From positions 1 through 64,000 of the forward strand of contig JBBIGQ010000013.1 in the NCBI GenBank assembly GCA_037447455.1: a stretch of 64,000 bases of DNA. The letters run 5' to 3'. The notes under the pieces are model-generated. The model saw only the letters and a list, made by a program, of their open reading frames with translations. It searched no databases and was not told the origin of the DNA. Made by a program: the position numbers and the translations under genes. The stretch is from BPGX01 sp037447455 (GTDB lineage: Bacteria > Bacteroidota > Bacteroidia > B-17B0 > Aurantibacillaceae). This document shows positions 1-8,994 of this stretch, piece after piece; positions within the stretch are counted from its first letter, which is position 1, and each line of letters begins with the position of its first letter.

Positions 1-155
1 TACCTTAATTTAGGTAACATTGAAAGCATATTCATGAACAACTTAATTAAAAATATAGATCGTGAATAAATACGCTGAAAATGTTACAATCAAAAAAACT
101 TTTACCTTAATTTAGGTAACATTGGAAGCATATTCATGAACACCTTAATTAAAAA
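1..155. repeat. Two-copy direct repeat, each copy with a short palindrome
   Basis: A 53-bp sequence occurs at 1-53 and again at 103-155, a period of 102 bp, with two differences by eye. Each copy begins with an inverted repeat (arms TTACCT and AGGTAA around six bases; the first T of copy 1 would lie outside the window). Each copy has an ATG about 33 bases in, but these open only 11-codon and 7-codon frames, so I do not call genes. The first copy starts exactly at the window edge, so more copies may lie upstream. Function unknown; a protein-binding array or a duplicated leader are both possible. Confidence 0.75.
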
Positions 156-273
156 GTAATTAAAATTTCACAATTTTATATGACACTTAAATTAATCACA
201 AACTATTGTGTATAATAATTTCCTGCTTCACTTTATACTTATTCTAATTCCCTTTACTTTTGTGTCCCGTTTT

Positions 274-3234
274 ATGAAAAAAAATTTTTTTCTATACATC
301 TGGCTAATAATCGTTTTTCCCTCTTTTGCTCAGTGGGATTTCAATTCGTCCTCTGCTACTCGCTTTGCCGATTCTGTTTATGATGCTCTTTCGCCTCGTG
401 AACGCATCGCTCAACTCCTTATGATTCCTGTGTATGCTAATAAAAACACCAAACATATTCGTCAGGTCGCTGAGTATGTAAAAGAATACAACATTGGTGG
501 AATGATCTTAATGCAAGGCAGCCCATTGAAATTTGCCTCCTATATCAATTACTATCAAAAATTGGCTAAAACACCTATCCTTATGAGTATTGATGGTGAA
601 TGGGGCGTTTCTATGCGATGGGATAGTATGCCCATTTATCCCAAGCAAATGACACTCGGTGCATTGAACGAACCAAACGACTCATTAATTTACTATATCG
701 GCAAAAAAATCGCCCGGGAATGCAAACGACTTGGAATACACATCAACTTCGCTCCTGTAGTAGATATAAACAATAACCCTAATAATCCTGTCATCGGTAT
801 TCGCAGCTTCGGTGAAAATAAATACAAAGTTACACACAAAGCGTGGCTATACGCCAAAGCATTAATGGATAATGGTATTTTACCCGTTATGAAGCACTTC
901 CCGGGTCACGGTGATACTGACGTAGATTCACATAAGGATTTGCCTATTCTTAATCACTCCAAAGAACGACTGGACACTCTTGAACTATATCCTTTTAAAT
1001 CCCTTATCAAACAAGGTATTCCAGCCATTATGGTCGCTCACCTTAACATTCCGGCCTTAGATACACAACAAAACAGGCCCTCTACTTTGAGTTACAACAT
1101 TATCACCAACCTGCTTAAAAAAGAACTAGGATTTGAAGGACTGATTTTCACCGATGCTTTGAATATGAAAGGAGTATCCAAATTTTTCCCTCCCGGAACC
1201 GCTGAAGTAGAAGCCCTCAAAGCCGGTAACGATGTTTTGCTTTTTTCCGAAAATGTCCCCAAGATAATTGCCTCTATTGAAAAAGCCATCAACGACTCTG
1301 TATTCAGTTGGCAACAAATAGAATACTCGTGTAAAAAAATTTTGAAATACAAATACTTTCTTAATATTCAACAACACCAATTTGTCAAAAAGAAAAATCT
1401 TTACGCGGACATTTATGCACAAAAAATTCCACAACGACTTATCTCTAAAGCAAGTGAAAAAGCCCTTACTCTCCTTCACAATAAAAATAATTTCTTACCC
1501 TTAAAATCATTATCTCAAAAATCTTTTTTACACATCACTATCAATGATTATGCTAACAATTCATTTTACTCAGAACTGACTAATTATATCTGCACCGATA
1601 CTTTTGCTATTCTCAGCGAAAAAAAAATTGACACGAATATTCTCATTTCTAAAATTCAAAACTCTAATCTCATTTTTGTTCAATACATTCAAAAAAAATT
1701 ATTCAATCATTTAAGGAACAATCACACAGACAGTATTATTAATTTAATTGAAAAAAATGTACAACAAAAAAATAGCATCTTAATCATTAGCGGAATGCCT
1801 TATGTACTGAATAAATTTCAACATCCTGAGAACTTTCAGGCGATTCTCGTTGCTTATGAAAATAAAAAAGCTCTATCAAAATCAGCCGCCAATATAATTT
1901 TTGGAAGTATTATTCCACAGGGGCAATTGCCTGTAAGTACATATTTTGCTCAATCCACCACAGGGCTTACATACTCTGCCAACATTCGTCTTAAAGAAAT
2001 CTTCCCCGAAGAATTGGGCATTCATTCGGATGTACTACATCAAAAAGTAGATTCACTTATCTATTCTGCTATTGAACAAAAGATATTTCCGGGCTGTCAA
2101 GTTATAGCCGTTAAAAATGGTAATATTTTTTTCAGAAAATCGTATGGAAAAATAACTTACGACGACACAGCTGCACCCATAACCAACTCTCATTTGTATG
2201 ATTTGGCTTCCGTTACCAAAATTGCTTCTTCGGCCTTGGCATTAATGAAATTAGTGAGCGAAAAAAAATTAGACGTTTCTAAACCACTTGAATATTATTT
2301 GCCCGAATTAAAACATACGAACAAAGGTAAATTAAAAATAGAAGATATTTTGACGCATCAATCAGGATTATTACCTTTTATTCCATTTTACACTTCTGCA
2401 TTAAAAGCACAAAAAAACAATATCACCGTTTTTCAAAACGACTCCAGTGCACAATATTCCATCAAAGTAGCTGAAAAACTGTGGATGCGAAACGATTGGA
2501 AAGATTCACTATGGAATGAACTGATACGCAGCCCATTAAAAGACGCTGGAAAATACATATACAGCGACTTAGGATATTATTTTATGCAACGTATTGTAGA
2601 AAAAATCACTGGCCAATCTCTGGCTGAATATCTACGCACGCAATTTTATGAACCAATGTACTTAAATCTTTGTTATCAGCCATTGTATTATTTTGAAAAA
2701 AAACAAATTGTTCCAACAGAGATTGATAAAGAATTTCGGAATCAATTGCTTTTGGGATATGTTCACGATCCCGGCGCTGCTATGATGGGCGGAATTGCCG
2801 GCCACGCCGGATTATTTGGGAATGCTACCGACTTGGCTACACTGATGCAAATGCTTTTAAACAATGGAAAAATTTTTGGAAAAATCTTTCTGGATAGCGC
2901 AGTCATTCAGGAATTCACTCGTTGCCGATTTTGTCCTAAAAACAGAAGGGGGCTTTGCTTTGAAAAACCTGCACCGGATAAATCAATGGAAAGTCCTGTG
3001 CCGGATTGTTGTAATCCCGAAAGTTTTGGACACTTCGGATTTACAGGCACTATGGTCTGGGCTGATCCCAAAGAAAATCTCGTTGTCGTATTATTATCCA
3101 ATCGTGTTTATCCCGATGCCAAAGAAAACAAATTGGCAAAATCCGGTATTCGTGGGAAACTCCTAAAAATTTTTTACAATGCTGTCAAGCATTATTATCC
3201 TTATGGAATGGGACCTTCGCAAGAAAACAATTAG
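274..3234 (+). CDS. NagZ-like GH3 beta-N-acetylglucosaminidase fused to a beta-lactamase-family serine hydrolase
   Basis: Predicted exported two-enzyme protein of 986 aa. I start at the ATG at 274, which gives a clean signal peptide ending SFAQ; a GTG at 208 would add 22 residues in front of it. The GH3 half (about 30-560) has the NagZ motif KHFPGHGDTDVDSHKDLP (about 207-224) with its Asp-His dyad, and TDALNMKG near 293, where the GH3 nucleophile Asp sits. The second half (about 590-980) is a class C beta-lactamase/AmiE-like fold: ASVTK (SxxK) near 644, YSD near 755 and HFGFTG. Family knowledge: NagZ removes GlcNAc from muropeptides, and AmiE-type enzymes remove the peptide from MurNAc. Inference: one polypeptide does two consecutive steps of muropeptide recycling. 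Its last 4 bp overlap the convergent holA. Confidence 0.9.
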   Translation: MKKNFFLYIWLIIVFPSFAQWDFNSSSATRFADSVYDALSPRERIAQLLMIPVYANKNTKHIRQVAEYVKEYNIGGMILMQGSPLKFASYINYYQKLAKTPILMSIDGEWGVSMRWDSMPIYPKQMTLGALNEPNDSLIYYIGKKIARECKRLGIHINFAPVVDINNNPNNPVIGIRSFGENKYKVTHKAWLYAKALMDNGILPVMKHFPGHGDTDVDSHKDLPILNHSKERLDTLELYPFKSLIKQGIPAIMVAHLNIPALDTQQNRPSTLSYNIITNLLKKELGFEGLIFTDALNMKGVSKFFPPGTAEVEALKAGNDVLLFSENVPKIIASIEKAINDSVFSWQQIEYSCKKILKYKYFLNIQQHQFVKKKNLYADIYAQKIPQRLISKASEKALTLLHNKNNFLPLKSLSQKSFLHITINDYANNSFYSELTNYICTDTFAILSEKKIDTNILISKIQNSNLIFVQYIQKKLFNHLRNNHTDSIINLIEKNVQQKNSILIISGMPYVLNKFQHPENFQAILVAYENKKALSKSAANIIFGSIIPQGQLPVSTYFAQSTTGLTYSANIRLKEIFPEELGIHSDVLHQKVDSLIYSAIEQKIFPGCQVIAVKNGNIFFRKSYGKITYDDTAAPITNSHLYDLASVTKIASSALALMKLVSEKKLDVSKPLEYYLPELKHTNKGKLKIEDILTHQSGLLPFIPFYTSALKAQKNNITVFQNDSSAQYSIKVAEKLWMRNDWKDSLWNELIRSPLKDAGKYIYSDLGYYFMQRIVEKITGQSLAEYLRTQFYEPMYLNLCYQPLYYFEKKQIVPTEIDKEFRNQLLLGYVHDPGAAMMGGIAGHAGLFGNATDLATLMQMLLNNGKIFGKIFLDSAVIQEFTRCRFCPKNRRGLCFEKPAPDKSMESPVPDCCNPESFGHFGFTGTMVWADPKENLVVVLLSNRVYPDAKENKLAKSGIRGKLLKIFYNAVKHYYPYGMGPSQENN

Positions 3235-4280
3235 TGTAGTATTTTCCAGACCAATTCTTGTAACAATTGAAAATTTTCCAAACTATAATTATTAATTTTT
3301 TTACTCTTTTGGTCAAATTCTGACAAAAGATATAATATTTGTTTGGTTTTAGGGCGTGGATAATTGACCGATGCGGTTTTGTATTCTTTTACAAAAAATG
3401 GATGTGGTAGTTTTAATTGTTCTTTTATATAATTCTCTTCTTTATTATCCAATAAATGATATTTTAATACTTTTGAAAAATAGGTGTGAAGTGAAGGAAT
3501 AATCCGTTCCATTGGAAAATCTGTTTTATTTTCTCCAAAATATTTGATGATTAAATTGGCTTTTAAGACATTTTTTTCTGCCAATGCTTTTTGTAATTCA
3601 TAGATGTTATACTCTCTGTTGACAAAAGTAAATTGGTTCACGTGTGCTTCGGTAATTTCGGTTTTTGGGGGAATGTTGAGTAAAATTTTTTCAATTTCTT
3701 TTTCAATACGCATCAAATCGTTTCCAATGTTTTCAGCAAGATGAAAAGCCGCTCTGTCGTCTATCATTCTTCCCAAGTCCAGCACGTATTGTTTTATCCA
3801 ATCTTTGACTTTGTAATCTTTTATTTTTTCGGACTTAAACGCCACAACATTGGGATGCTGAATAATTTCTTTAATAATGGATTTTTGTTCATCAGGTTTT
3901 TTCTCAGGATCTTCAAACGTCAGTATCAAATGATGTTCTGGAATAGGCTGTTGAAGAAACTTTAAGAGCGAAGGAATACTGTTTTCTTTATCTTTTGAAG
4001 TGCTTTGAAAATCTTTCAACAGATGAGCATCTCGAAAAATGAGCATCTTGAAAGACGAAAACATACTCACTTCCTGTAAGTGCAATATAGCATCATTCAG
4101 TTTATCTTTCTTGCCATCTAAAATAAATAAATTATTTTCGTTATTTGTTTCTCTGATGAAAAATTCAGCCGTTTGAATAATTTTTTGGATATAATAAGGT
4201 TCTTCACCATACAAAAAATACACAGGCGCAAAAGCCCCTTTTTTGATAGCATGAACAATGTCTTTGAAAGGCACTAACAT
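3231..4280 (-). CDS. holA: DNA polymerase III delta subunit
   Basis: 349 aa, the usual length for HolA. The N-terminus (VPFKDIVHAIKKGAFAPVYF then LYGEEPYY) is the typical opening of delta, which has an AAA+-like domain without a Walker A loop, a lid and a C-terminal helical collar. Delta opens the beta sliding clamp within the clamp loader complex. The gene follows the aldehyde dehydrogenase on the same strand with a single base between the ALDH stop and the holA start, so the two are probably cotranscribed, although no functional link is evident. Its stop overlaps the stop of the upstream convergent gene (bases TTAG serve both). Confidence 0.9.
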   Translation of the reverse strand: MLVPFKDIVHAIKKGAFAPVYFLYGEEPYYIQKIIQTAEFFIRETNNENNLFILDGKKDKLNDAILHLQEVSMFSSFKMLIFRDAHLLKDFQSTSKDKENSIPSLLKFLQQPIPEHHLILTFEDPEKKPDEQKSIIKEIIQHPNVVAFKSEKIKDYKVKDWIKQYVLDLGRMIDDRAAFHLAENIGNDLMRIEKEIEKILLNIPPKTEITEAHVNQFTFVNREYNIYELQKALAEKNVLKANLIIKYFGENKTDFPMERIIPSLHTYFSKVLKYHLLDNKEENYIKEQLKLPHPFFVKEYKTASVNYPRPKTKQILYLLSEFDQKSKKINNYSLENFQLLQELVWKILH

Positions 4281-4281
4281 A

Positions 4282-5790
4282 TTACATATTCAAATATGGC
4301 AAAAGTCCGTGTAACCCACCTTCTCTTCCAAAACCACTTTCTTTGTATCCGCCAAAGGGTGAAGTCGGATCAAATTTATTATAGGTATTTGCCCATACTA
4401 CGCCCGCCCGCATTTTAGACGTCATATTAAATATCTTAGATCCTTTGTCTGTCCATACACCTGCCGCCAATCCATACGGAGTATTGTTGGCTTTTTCTAT
4501 CACTTCTTCCACCGTTCGGAATGTTTGAATCGTTAGGACAGGTCCAAAAATCTCTTCTTGCACGATGCGATGCGATTGCGATGTTTCAAGGAAAAGCGTG
4601 GGAGTACAAAAATACCCTTTAGATGGTAACGTACAATCTGATTGATAAATGCTTGCTCCTTCTTGCACGCCTAAATCCAAGTAATAATGAATTTTTTCCA
4701 ACTGCTGTTTGGAATTAATAGCCCCAATATCGGTGTTTTTATCCAATGGATCGCCTACAATCAGCGATTTCATACGATGCTTAAGTTTTCTAGTCACTTC
4801 ATCATACACGCTTTCCTGAACAAACAAACGAGAGCCCGCACAACACACGTGCCCTTGATTAAAGAAAATTCCATTGACGATACCTTCTACCGCTTCATTA
4901 ATCGGTGCATCATCAAAAATGATATTAGCTGATTTTCCACCTAATTCAAGAGTTAGTTTTTTGTTCGTGCCTGCTATTGCTTTTTGAATAACCTTACCAA
5001 CCTCTGTGCTTCCTGTGAAGGCGATTTTATTTACGAGTGGATGTTTTACAAGCGAAGCACCTGTTTTTCCAGCGCCTGTGATGATGTTTACTACACCGGG
5101 CGGCAAGTCACAATCACGAATAATTTCGGCTAATTTCAAAGCGGTAAGGGGTGTTGTTTCAGCAGGTTTTAATACAACTGTATTGCCACAAGCTAATGCC
5201 GGAGCGATTTTCCATGCTGCCATCAGTAAAGGAAAATTCCACGGTATAATCTGGCCGGCTACTCCAATAGGTTGTGGATGGCGGTTAGGAAACGCATAGT
5301 GTAGTTTATCTGCCCATCCAGCGTAATAAAAAAAATGATTGGCGGTCAGTGGTATATCAATGTCCCTGCTTTCCCGGATGGGCTTGCCACCGTCCATGCT
5401 TTCAATTACAGCCAGTTCACGGCTGCGTTCCTGAATCATTCGGGCAATGCGATAGATGTATTTACTTTTTTCTTTTGGCGGTAATTTTTTCCAGTATTTT
5501 TCATAAGCATTTTTAGCGGCTTGCACGGCTTTATCTACATCTTTTTCATCGGCTTCGGCAATCTCAGCAATCTTTTGTTCGGTAGCAGGATTGATGGTGT
5601 CAAAATATTTTCCACTCGATGGTTTTACAAATTGATTATTGATAAATAAACCATATTGTTTTTCAAGATAAATATGATCGGTACTTTCGGGAGAAGGAGA
5701 ATATTCCCACTTTTTATTAGAAGTTGATTTTAAATGTACAGATTCATTGGATTTTTCAATGTTTTTTTTCTCTTCAGCAAGTTTTGACAT
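4282..5790 (-). CDS. Aldehyde dehydrogenase (NAD(P)-dependent, ALDH superfamily)
   Basis: 502 aa. Oxidises an aldehyde to a carboxylate; the substrate is not clear. Visible signatures: PWNFPLLMAAWKIAPALACG (cofactor-binding region), VLKPAE, FTGSTEVG, LELGGKSAN with the general-base Glu near residue 280, and NQGHVCCAGSR with the catalytic Cys near 316. The first ~45 residues are a lysine/serine-rich extension followed by STDHIYLEKQYGLFI, which I know from many Bacteroidota and Planctomycetes ALDHs. An ACMSD gene nearby makes 2-aminomuconate-semialdehyde dehydrogenase a possible role, but this is only a neighbourhood argument. It has its own divergent promoter (5811-5842). Confidence 0.88.
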   Translation of the reverse strand: MSKLAEEKKNIEKSNESVHLKSTSNKKWEYSPSPESTDHIYLEKQYGLFINNQFVKPSSGKYFDTINPATEQKIAEIAEADEKDVDKAVQAAKNAYEKYWKKLPPKEKSKYIYRIARMIQERSRELAVIESMDGGKPIRESRDIDIPLTANHFFYYAGWADKLHYAFPNRHPQPIGVAGQIIPWNFPLLMAAWKIAPALACGNTVVLKPAETTPLTALKLAEIIRDCDLPPGVVNIITGAGKTGASLVKHPLVNKIAFTGSTEVGKVIQKAIAGTNKKLTLELGGKSANIIFDDAPINEAVEGIVNGIFFNQGHVCCAGSRLFVQESVYDEVTRKLKHRMKSLIVGDPLDKNTDIGAINSKQQLEKIHYYLDLGVQEGASIYQSDCTLPSKGYFCTPTLFLETSQSHRIVQEEIFGPVLTIQTFRTVEEVIEKANNTPYGLAAGVWTDKGSKIFNMTSKMRAGVVWANTYNKFDPTSPFGGYKESGFGREGGLHGLLPYLNM

Positions 5791-5810
5791 AAAGATTTAT
5801 TTTATGCTTA

Positions 5811-5842
5811 CAAAGTTACGAATTATTTTTGCATTCCGTCAA
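5811..5842 (-). promoter_or_regulatory. Promoter for the aldehyde dehydrogenase-holA operon
   Basis: Read on the minus strand: TTG at 5842-5840, 21-base spacer, TAACTTTG at 5818-5811. This fits the Bacteroidota consensus TTG-N(17-23)-TAnnTTTG. The ALDH start codon lies about 20 bases downstream of the -7 box. A plus-strand -7-like box, TATTTTTG at 5824-5831, sits in the same short gap and probably serves the symporter, although I see no good -33 box for it. Confidence 0.65.
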
Positions 5843-5852
5843 TATTAGTTTG

Positions 5853-7331
5853 ATGTCTTCGACTTTAATTCTTTTATTCATTGGAATATACTTTTTACTC
5901 CTACTCTTTATTGCATATATTACTTCTCGCAAAGCGTCGGCATTTGCGTATTTTCTTGGAAATAAGCAATCGCCGTGGTACATTGTGGCTTTGGGAATGA
6001 TAGGTGATAGTTTAAGTGGTGTTACCTATATTTCTGTGCCTGGCAAAGTATACACAAGTGGACTTACATATCTTCAAATTGTATTAGGTTACTTCTTAGG
6101 TTATTTCATCATTGCGTATATTTTGTTACCCCTTTATTATCGGTTGAATGTAACATCTATTTATGAATTTTTAGAGAAACGTTTTGATACACAGGTTCAA
6201 AAAACAGGAGCGTTATTTTTTATCATCAGTAGATTATTAGGTGCAGCAGGTCGTTTATACCTTGCGGCTAATGTGATACATCAGTTTGTTTTAGGACCAT
6301 TGGGATGGAGCTTTGGGCTTAGTATTTCTGTGATTTTAATTTTAATGCTATTGTATACCATAAAAGGTGGGATTAAAACATTGGTATGGACAGATGCTTT
6401 GCAATCTTTGTTTTTAGTATTGGGTGTGGTATTGAGTATTGTGGCAATCAACCAACAACTACATTGGTCTGTTACAGAAAGTTTTTATCAAATTGTTCAT
6501 TCTCATTATTTCAGGGTATTTGAGTGGAATGCGATGAGTTCTAATTTCTTTTTTAAGGATTTATTAGGTGGGATGTTTATTGCAGTGGCAATGACGGGAT
6601 TAGATCAAAATATGATGCAGAAAAATTTAAGTTGTAAGAATCTAAATGAAGCACAAAAAAACATCATTAGTTTTAGTTTTGTAATGGTGATTGTCAATGT
6701 CTTTTTTCAATGTTTGGGAGTATTGATTTATCTGTATTTTGAGAATAAGCAAATTCCTTTGCCATTCAAAGAAGATGGAAGCGTTTTCACGGATAAAGTA
6801 TTTCCATTATTAGCATTAAAATATTTGAATATCTATTCTGCTTTGTTTTTTATTTTAGGTCTTACTGCGGCTACTTTTTCCAGTGCTGATAGTGTTTTGA
6901 CCACTCTTACAACATCATTTTACATTGACATTTTGCATTTACACCAAAACGTGCATCTTTCAGAGAGAAGAAAACAATTTATTCGAACGTTTATTCACAT
7001 CATATTTACGTCTTTAATCTGGATTGTTATTTTAATGTATGCTAATTTTAATAACAAAGCCATTGTAGATACTATTCTCATGTTAGCAGGATATACGTAC
7101 GGACCATTGTTAGCACTTTATGCGTATGGTATCTTTTTTAAGAAAAAAACAAAATCCTGGTGGTTGATAATTTCTTGCATTTTATCGCCCGTGCTGCTTT
7201 ATGGCATTCAACAACAACTTACCATTCAATACAAAATTGGAAATGAGTTGATTCTCTGGAATATGTTGCTGACATTGCTACTCATCTTTTTCGGTCAAAT
7301 ATTTTTATCTTCAAAAAAACAATTTAACTGA
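5853..7331 (+). CDS. Sodium:solute symporter (SSS family)
   Basis: About 492 aa with around 13 hydrophobic segments. A 24-base longer frame from TTG at 5829 is possible, but that codon lies inside the -7 box TATTTTTG (5824-5831), so I choose the ATG at 5853, which opens directly with a transmembrane helix. Family signs: GDSLSGVTYISVPGKVY in TM2, SRLLGAAGRLYLA, GGIKTLVWTD, and FSSADSVLTTLTTSFYID, whose serines are the usual sodium-site region. Transports an organic solute with Na+; substrate not determinable. The ACMSD-like gene follows after 28 bases, so the substrate could be linked to aromatic amino acid catabolism (inference only). Confidence 0.88.
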   Translation: MSSTLILLFIGIYFLLLLFIAYITSRKASAFAYFLGNKQSPWYIVALGMIGDSLSGVTYISVPGKVYTSGLTYLQIVLGYFLGYFIIAYILLPLYYRLNVTSIYEFLEKRFDTQVQKTGALFFIISRLLGAAGRLYLAANVIHQFVLGPLGWSFGLSISVILILMLLYTIKGGIKTLVWTDALQSLFLVLGVVLSIVAINQQLHWSVTESFYQIVHSHYFRVFEWNAMSSNFFFKDLLGGMFIAVAMTGLDQNMMQKNLSCKNLNEAQKNIISFSFVMVIVNVFFQCLGVLIYLYFENKQIPLPFKEDGSVFTDKVFPLLALKYLNIYSALFFILGLTAATFSSADSVLTTLTTSFYIDILHLHQNVHLSERRKQFIRTFIHIIFTSLIWIVILMYANFNNKAIVDTILMLAGYTYGPLLALYAYGIFFKKKTKSWWLIISCILSPVLLYGIQQQLTIQYKIGNELILWNMLLTLLLIFFGQIFLSSKKQFN

Positions 7332-7359
7332 TACATTCATAAACTAAAACTTTTTCACT

Positions 7360-8352
7360 ATGATTATCGATGTACATACACACATTATTCCTGAACAATT
7401 GCCTGATTTTTCAAAGGAATTTGGTTATGGTGAATTTATCACTTTACATCACCATCAAAAAAATAAAGCATGGATGATGCAAGGAAATAAAAAGTTCAGA
7501 GAAATTGACATCAATTGCTGGGATGTATCTATTCGATTGGAAGAAATGGAGCAGCATAAAATTGATGCGCAAGTGATTTCTACCATTCCTGTTATGTTTA
7601 GTTATTGGGCAAAACCGCAGGATGCTTTGAAAGTGGCGCAATTTCTCAATGACCACATAGCAGATATTATTCAAAAGTATCCCAATAAATTTTTTGGTTT
7701 GGCCACCGTCCCTTTGCAGGATATAGATTTATCAATAAAAGAATTGGAGCGATGTAGAACACTTGGATTTAAGGGTATACAAATTGGTAGTAATGTCAAT
7801 CAAAAGAATTTGACTGAACAGGACTTTGGTGCATTTTTTGCCGCTTGTGCAGACTTGAACATGTGTATTTTAGTACATCCGTGGCAAATGATGGGACAAG
7901 AACACATGACAAGATATTGGCTGCCTTGGTTAGTAGGAATGCCGGCTGAAACAGCCAGAGCCATTTGTAATATGATATTTAGCGGTGTATTGGATAAGCA
8001 TCCCAAACTACGAGTTTGCTTTGCCCACGGCGGTGGTTCTTTTATTCCGACTATCGGAAGAATTGAACACGGATGGGAATGCCGGCCGGATTTAGTAGCT
8101 ATTGATAATCCTAACAATCCGAGAAATTATTTAGGTAAATTCTGGGTGGACTCGCACACCTGCGATCATAAACTTTTGAAATACATCATAGATGAAATTG
8201 GGGCAGAAAAAATAGTGCAGGGTTCGGATTATCCTTTTCCATTGGGAGAATCCGTTCCCGGTGAGTTGGTGAGAACAGCACCCGTTAGCGATCAAGAAAA
8301 AGAAACTATTTTGAGTACAGCCCCTAAGAAATGGTTAGGTATTATAGAATAA
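7360..8352 (+). CDS. 2-amino-3-carboxymuconate-6-semialdehyde decarboxylase (ACMSD)-like amidohydrolase
   Basis: 330 aa, the normal length for ACMSD. Metal-binding residues of the amidohydrolase fold are in place: HTH at 6-8, VHPW near 173, FAHGGG near 224 and the terminal Asp in GSDYPFPLGE near 289. ACMSD decarboxylates ACMS in the kynurenine branch of tryptophan degradation, diverting it from quinolinate/NAD synthesis. It lies 28 bases downstream of the symporter and probably shares its transcript. No kynureninase, kynurenine monooxygenase or 3-hydroxyanthranilate dioxygenase is in the window, so the pathway assignment rests on the motifs. Related decarboxylases with other substrates are the alternative. 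Confidence 0.83.
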   Translation: MIIDVHTHIIPEQLPDFSKEFGYGEFITLHHHQKNKAWMMQGNKKFREIDINCWDVSIRLEEMEQHKIDAQVISTIPVMFSYWAKPQDALKVAQFLNDHIADIIQKYPNKFFGLATVPLQDIDLSIKELERCRTLGFKGIQIGSNVNQKNLTEQDFGAFFAACADLNMCILVHPWQMMGQEHMTRYWLPWLVGMPAETARAICNMIFSGVLDKHPKLRVCFAHGGGSFIPTIGRIEHGWECRPDLVAIDNPNNPRNYLGKFWVDSHTCDHKLLKYIIDEIGAEKIVQGSDYPFPLGESVPGELVRTAPVSDQEKETILSTAPKKWLGIIE

Positions 8353-8375
8353 CGGAGAAATTCAAGGAAACTATG

Positions 8376-8449
8376 TAGCGGGAACGGGAATTGAACCCGT
8401 GACCTCAGGGTTATGAATCCTGCGCTCTGACCATCTGAGCTATCCCGCC
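8376..8449 (-). tRNA. tRNA-Met (anticodon CAT)
   Basis: 74 nt folding into a full cloverleaf: acceptor GGCGGGA/TCCCGCT (G1.U72 wobble), D arm GCTC/GAGC, anticodon loop TTCATAA, T arm ACGGG/CCCGT, discriminator A. CCA is not encoded. The anticodon stem CAGGA/CCCTG has an A.C mismatch next to the loop, where related tRNAs pair. No initiator features (no C1-A72 mismatch), so elongator Met; tRNA-Ile2 with a lysidine-modified CAT anticodon cannot be excluded. Confidence 0.93.
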
Positions 8450-8484
8450 AAAATTCGCCGTGCAAAAAAAATAAATTTTTTAAT

Positions 8485-8750
8485 TTAATACAAATTATTG
8501 AATGGTAATGTTTGAATGATTTTCTTCAAATCGCTATCAGTAATAGTATCCATTTCAGATTTATCATAAATGGTTAACAAGTAAACATCTTTTCTCTGTT
8601 CTGAGAAACAACTTACAATGCGGGCACCACCACTTTTCCCCCTGCCTTTACTTCGGATAGATAATTTAATTTTAAAAGATCAGTTTTCAGAGAGGCGTAT
8701 TTTTTTAATTTTCTCTTGAAAACTTCAGTGGGAATAACTTTTAAGTCCAT
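8485..8750 (-). pseudogene. Decayed RelE-type toxin gene
   Basis: The start (MDLKVIPTEVFKRKLKKYAS, ATG at 8750-8748, then LKTDLLK) and the end (RSKGRGKSGGARI, then KDVYLLTIYDKSEM, stop at 8487-8485) of a RelE/HigB-like toxin are both readable on the minus strand, but in different frames. About 15-20 codons that normally lie between them (the NN-Y-KIR region) appear to be missing near 8665-8675. The C-terminal part carries the well-known KGKSGGAR and LLTIYDK motifs of the RelE family. No intact toxin can be made. The antitoxin remnant lies immediately upstream and overlaps the start, as in functional pairs. Confidence 0.8.
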
Positions 8751-8951
8751 TCAAAAAATTTTTAAGGTCTTCAACCTTCTCTTTTTCTTTGTATTGCAAA
8801 AACTTCGGCAAACGCTTCGAGCAGTTCGTTTCGTAATTTAATAGTTTGTTCGTACTTTTTTATTTTCTAATTTTTTCCAATCTTTAATTGGGATTTGTAC
8901 ATTTTTTTTACTATTTTTATCTTTGACATATTTTACATCTATTGCTTTCAT
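8725..8951 (-). pseudogene. Decayed antitoxin gene partnering the RelE remnant
   Basis: Starts with ATG at 8951-8949 and reads MKAIDVKYVKDKNSKKNVQI then PIKDWKKLEN, a typical opening of the antitoxins paired with RelE in Bacteroidota, before hitting a stop after 37 codons. A frame change near 8860 resumes with KKYEQTIKLRNELLEAFAEV, and a second change near 8785 resumes with KVEDLKNFLNGL, ending at 8727-8725 inside the toxin start region. At least two indels therefore separate three readable pieces of one gene. The promoter and a candidate operator upstream are still well formed. The truncated 37-residue peptide could still be made. Confidence 0.78.
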
Positions 8952-8955
8952 TGAA

Positions 8956-8988
8956 CAATCTTTAATAAGATTTCTATTAATAAGATTG
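8956..8988 (-). promoter_or_regulatory. Candidate toxin-antitoxin operator (inverted repeat)
   Basis: CAATCTT at 8956-8962 and AAGATTG at 8982-8988 form perfect 7-bp arms, extended inward by TAATA/TATTA with a small asymmetry. It sits between the predicted promoter and the antitoxin start, where antitoxin-binding autoregulatory sites usually lie. The binding role is inferred from position and symmetry only. Confidence 0.45.
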
Positions 8989-8994
8989 TCAATG

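Noticed and set aside
2864..3166. 100-codon plus-strand frame inside the fusion enzyme gene
   Set aside because: It is a shifted frame within the well-conserved serine-hydrolase domain, with no features of its own.
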